64,000 nt of DNA from DATFVA01 sp963811905 (GTDB lineage Bacteria; Bacteroidota; Ignavibacteria; Ignavibacteriales; Ignavibacteriaceae): the NCBI GenBank assembly GCA_963811905.1, contig CAWETK010000018.1, forward strand, positions 1 to 64,000, given 5' to 3'. Shown piece by piece: positions 9,686 to 18,857 of the stretch (positions are counted from its first letter, which is position 1; the number at the start of each line of letters is the position of its first letter). Below the pieces are notes generated by a model. The model ran no database searches, was not told the origin of the DNA, and saw nothing but the letters and a program-made list of their open reading frames with translations. The position numbers were made by a program, and so were the translations under genes.

Positions 9686-10811
9686 AAATCCCCTGGATTT
9701 ATTTAGTCAATTTATAAATGGGTTTCAGGATAAAGTATTTCAGGTACCCGTTTTTCAAAGAAACTCCTGTGAGCGCAGAGTTAATCTCAGAAAAATAAAA
9801 TGTATTGTCAAATTAATTTTTTAAATGCTGCTAATGCGAAGTATTTTTAGCAGAAAATAAAAAGGAACAGTCTGTCATCAAGTATCAAGGAACAAGTAAG
9901 AAGATAAGAGGGAGATCGGAGATCGGAGAACGGAAGTCAGAGACCAGAGGACGGAGTGGCGGAGATCGGAGGGAGAAGGTAAGAAGTTGAGAAGATTGGG
10001 AGGTAAGGCGATAAGAAGGTTAACGGGTATAGATTTGTGTTTCCATCAGCATAAACCGGTACCATTTTTTTTGCTCAGTTCAGAGAACTGAGTTACGCGA
10101 AGGGTCCAATGCACTCAGTCATAATACCGCATTATATTCTGGTCGGCAAGTCGGCCTGACGGGAAACGGTTAAAACCGTTATTGGGGTTTTTGTGTTGTA
10201 CAGGGAACCGAATGGCTGAAGCCATTGGTTAATGAGAGCACCTGCAGACCGCATCTGGGATCAAGGAACGAGTTGCCAGTATCCCTTCCATCTGGAGCTC
10301 TCCTCTGTTTTGAGAACCCTAAATATCTTCTATTTTTACTGACATTTCTATAGAGTCGAATTACTGACATTCTTAACGAGTCATTACAAGGGCTTTACTT
10401 TTTTTATTTTTTAATTGCCTCTTTTAACTAATTATACTAATTTGAACTTATGATGAACTACTGAAATTCTGGGGAGATGTTTGAACAAGGAAATGCAGCT
10501 GACCCTCAGCCTGCAGGACAATTATGGTGGAGAAAAATTCCTGAGCGCCCGTTCCTGAAATTATGCATGTAAATCTTAAATATTCACATATAGAATTCAT
10601 TGGATTTAGAAAATGCAGTATTCTATCTGCACCATTTTATTTTTCAGGATAAGAATCTTTTATCCTGGTAATCCCTTTTGAATTATTTGATGTATTACGT
10701 TAAATCTTCCGATAAAGAGAAACGATGTAAGGCCAGGGATTAGATTATATAATTGCTCACTGATAAACAGGAATCTAAATAATCCACATTCAAACTTTAA
10801 TGAGGTCAGCT
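9686..10811. other. 1.1 kb gene-poor, repeat-rich intergenic region
   Basis: No convincing gene on either strand. About 9880-10020 is purine-rich low-complexity DNA built from 'aagaagataag' and 'agatcggag' units. About 10160-10235 holds two short palindromes, 'aacggttaaaaccgtt' and 'aatggctgaagccatt'. 10380-10811 is AT-rich and presumably holds the promoter of the following gene. Open frames here are short and have no ribosome binding site. Confidence 0.6.
9880..10020 (+). repeat. Purine-rich low-complexity stretch (aagaag/agatcggag units)
   Basis: Imperfect short tandem units on the plus strand, beginning near 'aagtatcaaggaacaagtaag'. The same vocabulary appears in the opposite orientation at about 48320-48820, so this is a dispersed low-complexity module rather than chance composition. 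Confidence 0.6.
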
Positions 10812-11861
10812 ATGAAAAAAACAATTACTATTTTTTTGGCTTTGATTATGGTGATGTTCTTCGGGAATGCTGCTGTAGTTCCTGCCCAAACCATATTTAC
10901 TGAGAACTTTGAATCCGGCTCTGTCGACCCGGGCTGGGCTACTTTTTATGCAGCTGAGGATGCATTAGAAGCCGTTCCGATGGCGACTGCACCTGATGTA
11001 CTCCCCGACGGCGGTGATTATATCGGCTGGCTGCAGGATGTTGATGGATCGTACACAGGTTCTGCTGTTGCATATAACGGGGATTTTGGAATGTCTGACT
11101 ATTCTATTGAAGCTGATGTTTACTGCTATGTGAATAATCCCGGAGGTTCTGCATACACAGGCCTGGTTGTTTACGCAGATACCAATAAGCATGATTTTTA
11201 TAAACTTCGCGCAGATTTTGATGCCAGCGACCGCATTAACTTCTCCGGCCTGAGATCCGATACAACAACCTTTCTTCCTCTTTACAGTCATGATTTCCAT
11301 GGTTCCGATAATCCAGGTTTGTTTCCAACATCAGACGGCTGGCACAAAATGAAGATAGAAGTGAAAACCCTGAATGCCGACAGCACAGCATTCTGGTGTT
11401 ATTTCGATGAGACACTCTTAAATGGCTGTCCGATCTACGATACAAATGCGACAAGAAATATGTCGGGAGCCTTCGGCTTGTATACTTTCCAAATGGATGG
11501 TGACGGAATTCCGGGATACTTTGATAATATCCTTGTGAATTCACTGACTACGGGTGTAGAATATAATTCTTCAGATGTTCCGAAGAGATTTTCTCTTGAA
11601 CAGAATTATCCTAACCCCTTCAACCCGGAAACTCAGATAGGTTACCAGCTTTCCGCACGAAGTTTTGTTTCCCTTACTATATACGATCTGCTGGGACGTG
11701 AAATCAAAACTCTGCTTAATGAAGAACAGTCCTCAGGGAGGTACCATATAACCTGGGACGGAACAGATCATTTCGGAAATAAAGTGCCTTCAGGAATATA
11801 TATGTATACCCTGAGAACCGGTAATTCTGTGATCAGCAAAAAAATGGTTTTGATGAAATAA
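10812..11861 (+). CDS. T9SS type A secreted protein with lectin-like (LamG/ConA) domain
   Basis: A 349-residue exported protein. I use the ATG at 10812 because 'gagg' precedes it at good spacing; the ATG at 10800 overlaps that ribosome binding site. A signal peptide (residues ~1-26, ending near 'VPAQ') is followed by a beta-sandwich region starting 'TIFTENFESGSVDPGW', with 'YSIEADVYCYV', 'GLVVYADT' and 'HKMKIEVK' as seen in ConA-like/LamG or DUF1080-type folds. The last ~80 residues are a T9SS type A sorting domain ('FSLEQNYPNPFNPETQIGYQ' to 'SKKMVLMK'). The binding partner, perhaps a polysaccharide, is inferred only from the fold. A hairpin terminator follows. Confidence 0.85.
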   Translation: MKKTITIFLALIMVMFFGNAAVVPAQTIFTENFESGSVDPGWATFYAAEDALEAVPMATAPDVLPDGGDYIGWLQDVDGSYTGSAVAYNGDFGMSDYSIEADVYCYVNNPGGSAYTGLVVYADTNKHDFYKLRADFDASDRINFSGLRSDTTTFLPLYSHDFHGSDNPGLFPTSDGWHKMKIEVKTLNADSTAFWCYFDETLLNGCPIYDTNATRNMSGAFGLYTFQMDGDGIPGYFDNILVNSLTTGVEYNSSDVPKRFSLEQNYPNPFNPETQIGYQLSARSFVSLTIYDLLGREIKTLLNEEQSSGRYHITWDGTDHFGNKVPSGIYMYTLRTGNSVISKKMVLMK

Positions 11862-11896
11862 AATCCGGTCCGCCACAGGACTGAATTTTATTTTGT
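11856..11896 (+). terminator. Hairpin terminator after the lectin-like T9SS gene
   Basis: A ~16-bp stem with one mismatch (aaataaaatccggtcc / ggactgaattttattt) overlaps the stop codon and ends in a T-rich tail. The AT-rich lower stem could also act in the other direction. Confidence 0.6.
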
Positions 11897-11992
11897 TCCG
11901 GTGAGCATCCTGCCTGTGCAGCACAGGCAGGATAATACCGGTTCATCCTGGAAGCATCGTTTGATATCAACCGAATTTAGGAGAGAGTTCTC

Positions 11993-14575
11993 TTGAAAAA
12001 TTATAATTATCGATCCATTATTCTTTCACTGCTGGTCATTTTCTTTCTTTTAACAAGTGTTGTTTTTGCAGGCACAACCGGGAAAATTGCCGGCCGGGTA
12101 ATTGATACTGAAACCGGTGAGCCTTTGCCGGGCTGCAACATTCTGATTGAAGGAAGTAATTACGGATCTGCAACGAACCCTGACGGGGAATTTTTCATTA
12201 TAAACATTCCCCCTGGTACGTATACTGTGCGTGCCAGCATGATCGGTTATAAGACATACCGTATTGAAAATGTCAGGGTGCTGATAGATCTGACTACCTC
12301 ACTGGAATTTAAAATGCAGGTACAGGTACTTAACCTCAATGAAGAAGTTGTGGTCACCGCCGAACGCCCGCTTATTCAGAAGGATGTCACCTCCAAACAG
12401 TCGATCGTCAGCTCCGACGAAATACTGAGCATGCCTGTTAATAGTGTGAAAGATATTCTTACAACGAAAGCCGGGTTTACAACCGACTCAGAGGGACAAA
12501 TCCACGTGCGGGGAGGGAGAACAGGGGAGATCGGCTACCTGATAGACGGCGTTAAGGTGGACGATCCTCTCTACGGGAATTTTAGCAACACCCTTAATAA
12601 GGATGCGATAAACGAGATGGAGGTCATCAGCGGCACATTCAATGCTGAATATGGTGATGCAATGTCAAGTATAGTTAATCTGGTCACCAAAGAAGGCGGG
12701 CCTTCTCTTCATGCAAGAATGGAGTATACCTCTCCTATGCTTAATAGTTCTCCTTACAGGAAAGCTGATCCTTTCCCCGGGGTTCAGGATGAGGGCATTT
12801 ATCTAAGTAAAAAAATGTACAGCGAACAATCGATCCCGGCGCCGGGTACATTCAACCTGTCGCTGAACGGTCCCATTGCTTCAGGTCTGACTTTCCTGCT
12901 TTCGGGTGTTTACCGTAACGAAGACAGTTACCTGCCTCATGGATATAATGTTGAATCGGACGGACTGGCAAAGCTGACATATCATTTCACACCCACAATT
13001 AAAATTGCAGCTTCGGGACAGCTCAGCGGGCAGAAGTACCAATCCTATAACCATGCCTGGAAATACCTGAGTGAAAACCAGGCGCATACTGATATAAAAT
13101 CAAACAGGCTTGGACTCGTACTCACTCATACTCTCAGCAACAGCTTTTTCTATACATTAAATTTTTCACGCTTTGAAAATAATAGGATAGTGCAGGTTGG
13201 TAATAAACTCCCTCGGGATTACCTGATGGGAAAAACAGGTGAGTCAGTTTATTTCTTTGTTTCAGGCGATGATTCTGAATATGCTGATAATACTACTGTT
13301 ACCTATAGAGCAAAAGCTGATGCAACCTTCCAGGCAAACATAAATCATCAGTTTAAGAGCGGTGCCGAATTAGTTGCGTATAACCTTCGGGTCCATGAAG
13401 AGTCAGAGCCATGGCCTTCGGGAGTGAATTTCAAGGATGTATACACAAAAAGACCGGTCGAGATTGCCGCATATCTCCAGGATAAGATCGAGTATAATTA
13501 TCTGATCCTGAATGTAGGGCTCAGGTTCGATTATGCTGATCCGCAGGCAACAATGTGGCCGGATATACAAAGGTTCGGATATTTTGATGAGAATAATAAC
13601 TGGGTGCTTGCAAAAGAAGTTAAGGTTGACCCCAAAACACAGATCAGTCCCCGTATAGGCCTCGCTCACCCGATCACTGATGAGGCGGTCCTGCATTTTG
13701 CGTACGGACACTTTTTCCAGAATCCCGACTATAATTCGCTCTACTACAATTTACGAAAGGACATCAATACATCGCTGCCGCTCATTGGTAATCCCGCAGT
13801 TAAGGCACAGAAAACTATTTCATACGAAGCTGGAATAAAATATAAGCTGAGTGAAAGCTGGGCATTGGATCTGACTGCATGGTATAAAGATATAACAGAC
13901 CTTCTCTCGACTCTGCAGGTAAGCTACCTGTCGCAGGATTATGTGGTTTTCTATAATTCAGATTATGCCGGGGTTAAAGGAATCGACCTCACTCTTCATA
14001 AGCGTTACAGCAGCTATTTCTCAGGTTCAATTGATTATACATATATGGTTGCGAAAGGGAATAATTCGCAGCCCCTGGGAGGTTATATCGATGCCTTTTC
14101 CGGTGAAGAAATTCCTCACCAGGAATATTATCTGGATTTTGATCAGCGTCATAAAATAGCGCTCAACCTGAATTTTAATATACCTGAGAAAAGCGGTCTG
14201 GATATTTTGGGAGCGGACATTTTTGCAAACTTTAACCTTAATATTCTGGTCAGAGCCAACAGCGGGCTGCCTTATACACCTTATGTTGATCCTACCGTAA
14301 GGATTGATGTTAACTCGGGCAGGAAGCCATGGACCTCAACAGTAGATCTGAGAGCCGTGAAAACTATTCCGCTTGGAGCTCTTTCAGCTGCGGTTGTTCT
14401 TGAAATAACGAATCTGTTTGATACTCAAAATGTTGTCTATGTATACTCGCGTACCGGGAAACCTTTTGATACCGGATTATCAGGACTTGTCGGCTCATCC
14501 CCTGATGCCGACCATAATCCCAATTATGTGGGACCTCCAAGGATTATAAAGATGGGGCTTCAAATAATATTGTAA
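11993..14575 (+). CDS. TonB-dependent outer-membrane receptor (SusC/CarboxypepD-reg type)
   Basis: An 860-residue outer-membrane receptor starting at TTG with 'aggagag' upstream. A signal peptide ends near residue 27 ('VVFAG'). A carboxypeptidase regulatory-like domain follows (~30-115: 'GKIAGRVIDTETGEPLPGCN'). The plug domain (~120-240) contains 'VRGGRTGEIGYLIDGVKVDD' and 'AEYGDAMSSIVNLVTKEGG', and the rest is a 22-strand-type barrel with aromatic-rich strands. The family imports ligands by TonB energy. The ligand is unknown; the neighbours (T9SS cargo, PorV/Q-like protein, three peptidase modules) make peptides or a protein-bound ligand plausible, which is inference. The next gene starts 15 bp after its stop, so they form an operon. 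Confidence 0.9.
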   Translation: MKNYNYRSIILSLLVIFFLLTSVVFAGTTGKIAGRVIDTETGEPLPGCNILIEGSNYGSATNPDGEFFIINIPPGTYTVRASMIGYKTYRIENVRVLIDLTTSLEFKMQVQVLNLNEEVVVTAERPLIQKDVTSKQSIVSSDEILSMPVNSVKDILTTKAGFTTDSEGQIHVRGGRTGEIGYLIDGVKVDDPLYGNFSNTLNKDAINEMEVISGTFNAEYGDAMSSIVNLVTKEGGPSLHARMEYTSPMLNSSPYRKADPFPGVQDEGIYLSKKMYSEQSIPAPGTFNLSLNGPIASGLTFLLSGVYRNEDSYLPHGYNVESDGLAKLTYHFTPTIKIAASGQLSGQKYQSYNHAWKYLSENQAHTDIKSNRLGLVLTHTLSNSFFYTLNFSRFENNRIVQVGNKLPRDYLMGKTGESVYFFVSGDDSEYADNTTVTYRAKADATFQANINHQFKSGAELVAYNLRVHEESEPWPSGVNFKDVYTKRPVEIAAYLQDKIEYNYLILNVGLRFDYADPQATMWPDIQRFGYFDENNNWVLAKEVKVDPKTQISPRIGLAHPITDEAVLHFAYGHFFQNPDYNSLYYNLRKDINTSLPLIGNPAVKAQKTISYEAGIKYKLSESWALDLTAWYKDITDLLSTLQVSYLSQDYVVFYNSDYAGVKGIDLTLHKRYSSYFSGSIDYTYMVAKGNNSQPLGGYIDAFSGEEIPHQEYYLDFDQRHKIALNLNFNIPEKSGLDILGADIFANFNLNILVRANSGLPYTPYVDPTVRIDVNSGRKPWTSTVDLRAVKTIPLGALSAAVVLEITNLFDTQNVVYVYSRTGKPFDTGLSGLVGSSPDADHNPNYVGPPRIIKMGLQIIL

Positions 14576-14590
14576 TCAACAGGAATTTTT

Positions 14591-17500
14591 ATGATCACAT
14601 CTCTTATTAAGTACTGCACGCTTATTGTGCTGATTGTCCTGAACACCCGGGCAGCATACCCTCAGTCACCTGATTGTATAAGTTGTCACAGGGAAGAGAA
14701 GATTAAAAATATGATACCTATGCATAAACCCTTATCCAATGAGGAAAGAGGCCTGGGGGTAATGGACAAGGGACAGGTTGCAAACTATCTCGGAAACTAC
14801 GGGGTGCTTTCAAATTTCCATGAATACTTTAATGAAGCTATACGCTGGCCAGCAGCTGCAGGCGACCAGACCCATTACTGTTTCGGACTGGGGTTGATTG
14901 TCGCTTCAAAGGGAAATGTGATTACGTCCGTTATCGGTGCAGGCACCGATAAATATGATTGGTCTCCAAAAGACGGCTCCAGAGGTCAGATTTTTTCAGG
15001 CGATGTTACTGTGCCTCCGCCTGATGAAACTCCTTTCCTTGCTCTGAGTGATAATCCGGAAACATGGCCTGAAGGATTTTTCAATGAAGGCGGCAGCTGG
15101 ATTAGTACACCGGGAGAGAGGCATTGGCCGGGAAAGTTCAGACTAAACATAGATGGAACCTCACCCGATTATGGTAAGCAGGTTCAGGGTGAATTCGTTT
15201 CAGACAGGGATATTTATTCTGTCTTCGATGATCAGGATAACTCAAATCCGGCAGGTTCTCTTGGGATTGAAGTTGAGGAAACAGCTTATACCTACGGCCG
15301 TCCCTATGCAGAAGATATGCTGATATGGGAGTTCACTATTCATAATACAAGCGGCCGTCAGCTTGACAGTGTTTATGTAGGATATTATGCAATTTTCAGA
15401 CCGGATTTCGATAATATGGATTACATAAATATTATCGACAGTAACCCCGGTGATAATAATCCTAATGGTGATTTCGTTTATGTCTGGGATATTAATAATA
15501 CAAAAGATGGTGCGTGGGGGACAGATCCCACTAATATGGGGATTCCGGGATTAAATGTTCTTAAGACTCCCAAAGATATGGGAGTAACTGATTTTCACTA
15601 CTTCAGCAGGGATGTGGCTCCATCTATTGATGAACAGATGTGGCCTATTATAAGCAGTAATCCTGCAGATCCGAATCTGCCTGATAAGAGATTTTATTTT
15701 CACGGCAGCAACAGGAGAATGGATACAACAATTCCCGACAGCCTTCAACTTTATTTCCCGGAAGGAGCTCCTATAAATTATTTTATTATGACAGGTCCGT
15801 TTACTCTGGCGCCCGGTGAAACTGTTTCATCATCGGTTGCAGTGGTGATGGGCGATGCAGGAAATATCCCTTTCCAGCCCGATACATCCGACCTGATGAA
15901 TAATATGAGAGTGACACAGGAGATGTATCAGAGAGCTTACCAGGGATCAGGACCACCTCAAACTCCTGTTGTACAGGCTCACGCGGGAGATAAGAAGGTG
16001 AGAATAGTTTGGGATGCTGCAGCTGAAAATTCACGCGATATACTGACAGGTAAACAGGATTTTGAGGGTTATAAGATTTACCGGAGTGATGATCTGGGAA
16101 AAACCTGGGGAACACCTATTACGAATTCCTTTGGAGATGTAATCGGTTATAAACCAATAAAGATATTCGATCTGATCGATGGAATAAAAGGGCCTGATCC
16201 TGCATTCAATCAGTCGCTCGGTGATGATACCGGGCTGAAACACAGCTTCACTGACGAGAATCTAATAAATGGAATAGAATACTGGTATTGTGTTACATCA
16301 TATGATAAAGGTAACCAGAACCCTGACAGCCTTGAGCAGTCGTACCAGTCATCCCTGGGGCATTCAATTATGGAAAGTCATACTGTCTCTGTCGTTCCCG
16401 GAGTGCTCCCTCAGAATTATAATGACGCCGGTTACGATCCGGATACTAATCCTGACGGTTCAATTCCTCCGATCGGGGGAGTCTGCCAGGGAGTAGTAAA
16501 ACTTGATATCATTAACCCTGATCTTATAACCAATGATGAATACCTGGTTACTTTTGCTGACTCTTCATTTCAGGTGACGGGAACCGATACCAGTTATGTC
16601 CTTGGATTTAACCTGCTGCGTGTTTCCGCTGAAACAGGGGATACCACTGTGCTGCTGGATCATCATTTGTTCTCCGATGATACAGAGGACAATCTTCCGG
16701 TAACAGATGGATTTAGACTCACAGTACTTAACTCTCCTTCGGGAACTGAGTTCGCCGGATGGACGAAAGTCAATGGCGATACATCAACTTTCTACTGGAA
16801 TACAAAGCCTGTTGATAAATATATAGGAGACCAGTCGGTCGTGCAGGAGGATATTTATACGGTCGATGATTATCGTATAACCATCGATACTGCACCGGAC
16901 GGCGGATTGAATGCACGCTGGTATGATTTCTTTACCGGAATAGCATATGATACTACTTTCCATCTTCCGCTGAAAGTTGAAGTAGTTACTGATCCGGAAA
17001 ATCCTGTAGACGTAAGCAGCAATACCTGGCTGATAGAATTTGCAGTTCAGGCGCCCTGGGAAGAGTACCGTAAATTCTATTATAGTCAACTTGGATGGGA
17101 CCTTGTACCGGGCGGACTCGCGTACACAAAGGGAAGTCCCGGTTTTTATGAAAGGTATCTTGACGTTCTTAACTTTGAAAAATATGATATAAATCCTCAG
17201 ACAGGCGATACCACTTATACGGGACTCCTTCTTCAGACAAACAATATGCCGGACACATATATTAATGCTTACGGTGATACTGTTCATATAAATGCGGCTG
17301 CTCCTTCACAGGGGGATCAGTTTACAATCAGAACATATAAGCCCTTCAGGAAAGAAATTTATTACTCATTTAGAACAAGCAGTGCCGGTTATACAAATAA
17401 TGATAAAATTGATTTAAATAAGATCCGTGTAGTTCCCGATCCCTATATCGTTTCGAATGAATGGGAAACAAACCAGTTTGGAAAGAAACTGATGTTTAAC

Positions 17501-17704
17501 CATCTTCCTGATCGATGCAGAGTTTCTATTTTTACAATCGCAGGAGATCATATTGTTGATCTTGACCATGATGATAACCGGGGGTTTATGTTCTGGGATA
17601 TGCGGACGTACAATAATCAGTATATCGCTTACGGATTATATGTTTATGTAGTTTCTCTGCCTGACGGACAGAAGAAAGTCGGTAAATTTCTGGTTATAAA
17701 ATAA
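14591..17704 (+). CDS. Large secreted protein with T9SS-type C-terminus and N-terminal CxxCH
   Basis: A 1037-residue exported protein. A signal peptide ends near residue 25 ('AAYPQ'). Directly after it is a single haem-binding-type motif, CISCH (C29-H33). The body is beta-rich with a fibronectin-III-like segment near residues 455-590 ('VRIVWDAAAENSRD', 'YEGYKIYRSDD'-like 'FEGYKIYRSDD'). The C-terminus ('KIRVVPDPYIVSNEW' ... 'GLYVYVVSLPDGQKKVGKFL') matches the T9SS-like terminal domain common in Ignavibacteria. No enzyme motif is seen. It lies between a TonB receptor and a PorV/Q-like gene (15 bp and 24 bp gaps). Such trios are recurrent in the lineage, suggesting a receptor, its surface partner and an outer-membrane export helper. 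The haem motif is from the pattern only. Confidence 0.8.
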   Translation: MITSLIKYCTLIVLIVLNTRAAYPQSPDCISCHREEKIKNMIPMHKPLSNEERGLGVMDKGQVANYLGNYGVLSNFHEYFNEAIRWPAAAGDQTHYCFGLGLIVASKGNVITSVIGAGTDKYDWSPKDGSRGQIFSGDVTVPPPDETPFLALSDNPETWPEGFFNEGGSWISTPGERHWPGKFRLNIDGTSPDYGKQVQGEFVSDRDIYSVFDDQDNSNPAGSLGIEVEETAYTYGRPYAEDMLIWEFTIHNTSGRQLDSVYVGYYAIFRPDFDNMDYINIIDSNPGDNNPNGDFVYVWDINNTKDGAWGTDPTNMGIPGLNVLKTPKDMGVTDFHYFSRDVAPSIDEQMWPIISSNPADPNLPDKRFYFHGSNRRMDTTIPDSLQLYFPEGAPINYFIMTGPFTLAPGETVSSSVAVVMGDAGNIPFQPDTSDLMNNMRVTQEMYQRAYQGSGPPQTPVVQAHAGDKKVRIVWDAAAENSRDILTGKQDFEGYKIYRSDDLGKTWGTPITNSFGDVIGYKPIKIFDLIDGIKGPDPAFNQSLGDDTGLKHSFTDENLINGIEYWYCVTSYDKGNQNPDSLEQSYQSSLGHSIMESHTVSVVPGVLPQNYNDAGYDPDTNPDGSIPPIGGVCQGVVKLDIINPDLITNDEYLVTFADSSFQVTGTDTSYVLGFNLLRVSAETGDTTVLLDHHLFSDDTEDNLPVTDGFRLTVLNSPSGTEFAGWTKVNGDTSTFYWNTKPVDKYIGDQSVVQEDIYTVDDYRITIDTAPDGGLNARWYDFFTGIAYDTTFHLPLKVEVVTDPENPVDVSSNTWLIEFAVQAPWEEYRKFYYSQLGWDLVPGGLAYTKGSPGFYERYLDVLNFEKYDINPQTGDTTYTGLLLQTNNMPDTYINAYGDTVHINAAAPSQGDQFTIRTYKPFRKEIYYSFRTSSAGYTNNDKIDLNKIRVVPDPYIVSNEWETNQFGKKLMFNHLPDRCRVSIFTIAGDHIVDLDHDDNRGFMFWDMRTYNNQYIAYGLYVYVVSLPDGQKKVGKFLVIK

Positions 17705-17728
17705 GTACCTGACATCGGAGTAAATTAA

Positions 17729-18748
17729 ATGAAAAAATTTATAGTCGTGATTACCATAATATTCCTTCAGACAGCGGCATATGCGGGCGATTTTTCAAAA
17801 GTCGGTACAGCAGCTGCGCAGTTTCTTAAGATCGGAGTGGGAGCAAGAGCAAATGCTCTGGGGGGGTCTTTTACTGCAGTTGCAAACGATGTCAGTACTA
17901 TATACTGGAATCCGGCCGGCATCACTAATGTTGACGGGTTTTCACTCGCCGTGACTCATAACGAATGGTTTGCGGATATCTCACACGATTTTGCGGGGGC
18001 TGTTTACCCTTTAAGTACGAGCGACTTTTTAGCTCTTCACGTCATAGCGTTGAATACAGGCGAGCAGGAAGTTACTACGGTAACTCAGCCTGAAGGGACA
18101 GGGATTTACTACGATGTTAGTGATCTTGCTATCGGATTGAGTTATGCAAGGACATTAACTGACCGGTTTTCTGTGGGTCTTACTGTTAAATATATTCAGC
18201 AGAATCTTTATAATGAATCTGCCAATACTATCGCATTAGACCTCGGTACTTTCTTAAGAACTGGTTTCCATAATCTTGTAATTGCGATGAGTATATCTAA
18301 TTTCGGCGGAAATATGCAGCTCGAAGGCCGGGACCTTATCACAATAACCGACATCAATAACCAATTCTCAGGAAATTATAATCCTGATGCGCGTTTAAAG
18401 ACAGAGCCGTGGCCGCTTCCTCTTACATTCAGAGTAGGCGTGGCAATGGACGTTGTCGGGGGTGCCGAGCCTGTGGTCGAATCCGCACAGAACCGTTTCA
18501 CTTTAGCCGTGGATGGAGTTCATCCGAATGATAATACAGAGAAAGTTAATGTCGGCGGTGAATACGCCTGGGATGAAACTGTATTTGCAAGGGTGGGTTA
18601 CAGGGTTAACTACTACCTGGAGAAATGGACATTCGGAATTGGACTAAGGATGGATGTAATGAACCAGCAGGTAGGTTTTGACTACGCCCTGGTTGACTTC
18701 GGCGACCTTGGAAAAGTATCACAGTTCTCACTCGAACTGAGATTTTGA
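17729..18748 (+). CDS. PorV/PorQ-family outer-membrane protein
   Basis: A 339-residue outer-membrane barrel. After a signal peptide (~1-19, ending 'AYAG') comes the family hallmark 'GTAAAQFLKIGVGARANALG', then 'ANDVSTIYWNPAGI'. PorV is the T9SS shuttle protein that carries cargo from the translocon to the attachment complex; PorQ is a related component. The barrel ends in an aromatic residue ('SLELRF'), as expected for Bam-inserted proteins. It follows the T9SS-like cargo by 24 bp. It is a dedicated paralogue, not necessarily the general PorV. Confidence 0.87.
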   Translation: MKKFIVVITIIFLQTAAYAGDFSKVGTAAAQFLKIGVGARANALGGSFTAVANDVSTIYWNPAGITNVDGFSLAVTHNEWFADISHDFAGAVYPLSTSDFLALHVIALNTGEQEVTTVTQPEGTGIYYDVSDLAIGLSYARTLTDRFSVGLTVKYIQQNLYNESANTIALDLGTFLRTGFHNLVIAMSISNFGGNMQLEGRDLITITDINNQFSGNYNPDARLKTEPWPLPLTFRVGVAMDVVGGAEPVVESAQNRFTLAVDGVHPNDNTEKVNVGGEYAWDETVFARVGYRVNYYLEKWTFGIGLRMDVMNQQVGFDYALVDFGDLGKVSQFSLELRF

Positions 18749-18857
18749 AATCGGCCGGATAAATGATTCCCCGTCAAAACAGGGTGAGAAGTACACAGGT
18801 ATTAGTTATTTTAGTGCAGTTAATATTTATTATATCGATTACAGGGAGAGTCTTGTC

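Noticed and set aside
10179..10370. 63-codon minus-strand open frame in the gap before the lectin-like gene
   Set aside because: It lies in palindromic repeat DNA, has no ribosome binding site and no family resemblance.
4895..11861. Secreted toxin or defence module suggested by two large T9SS proteins and repeats
   Set aside because: No toxin, immunity or nuclease motif is present; the proteins are typical T9SS cargo of this lineage.
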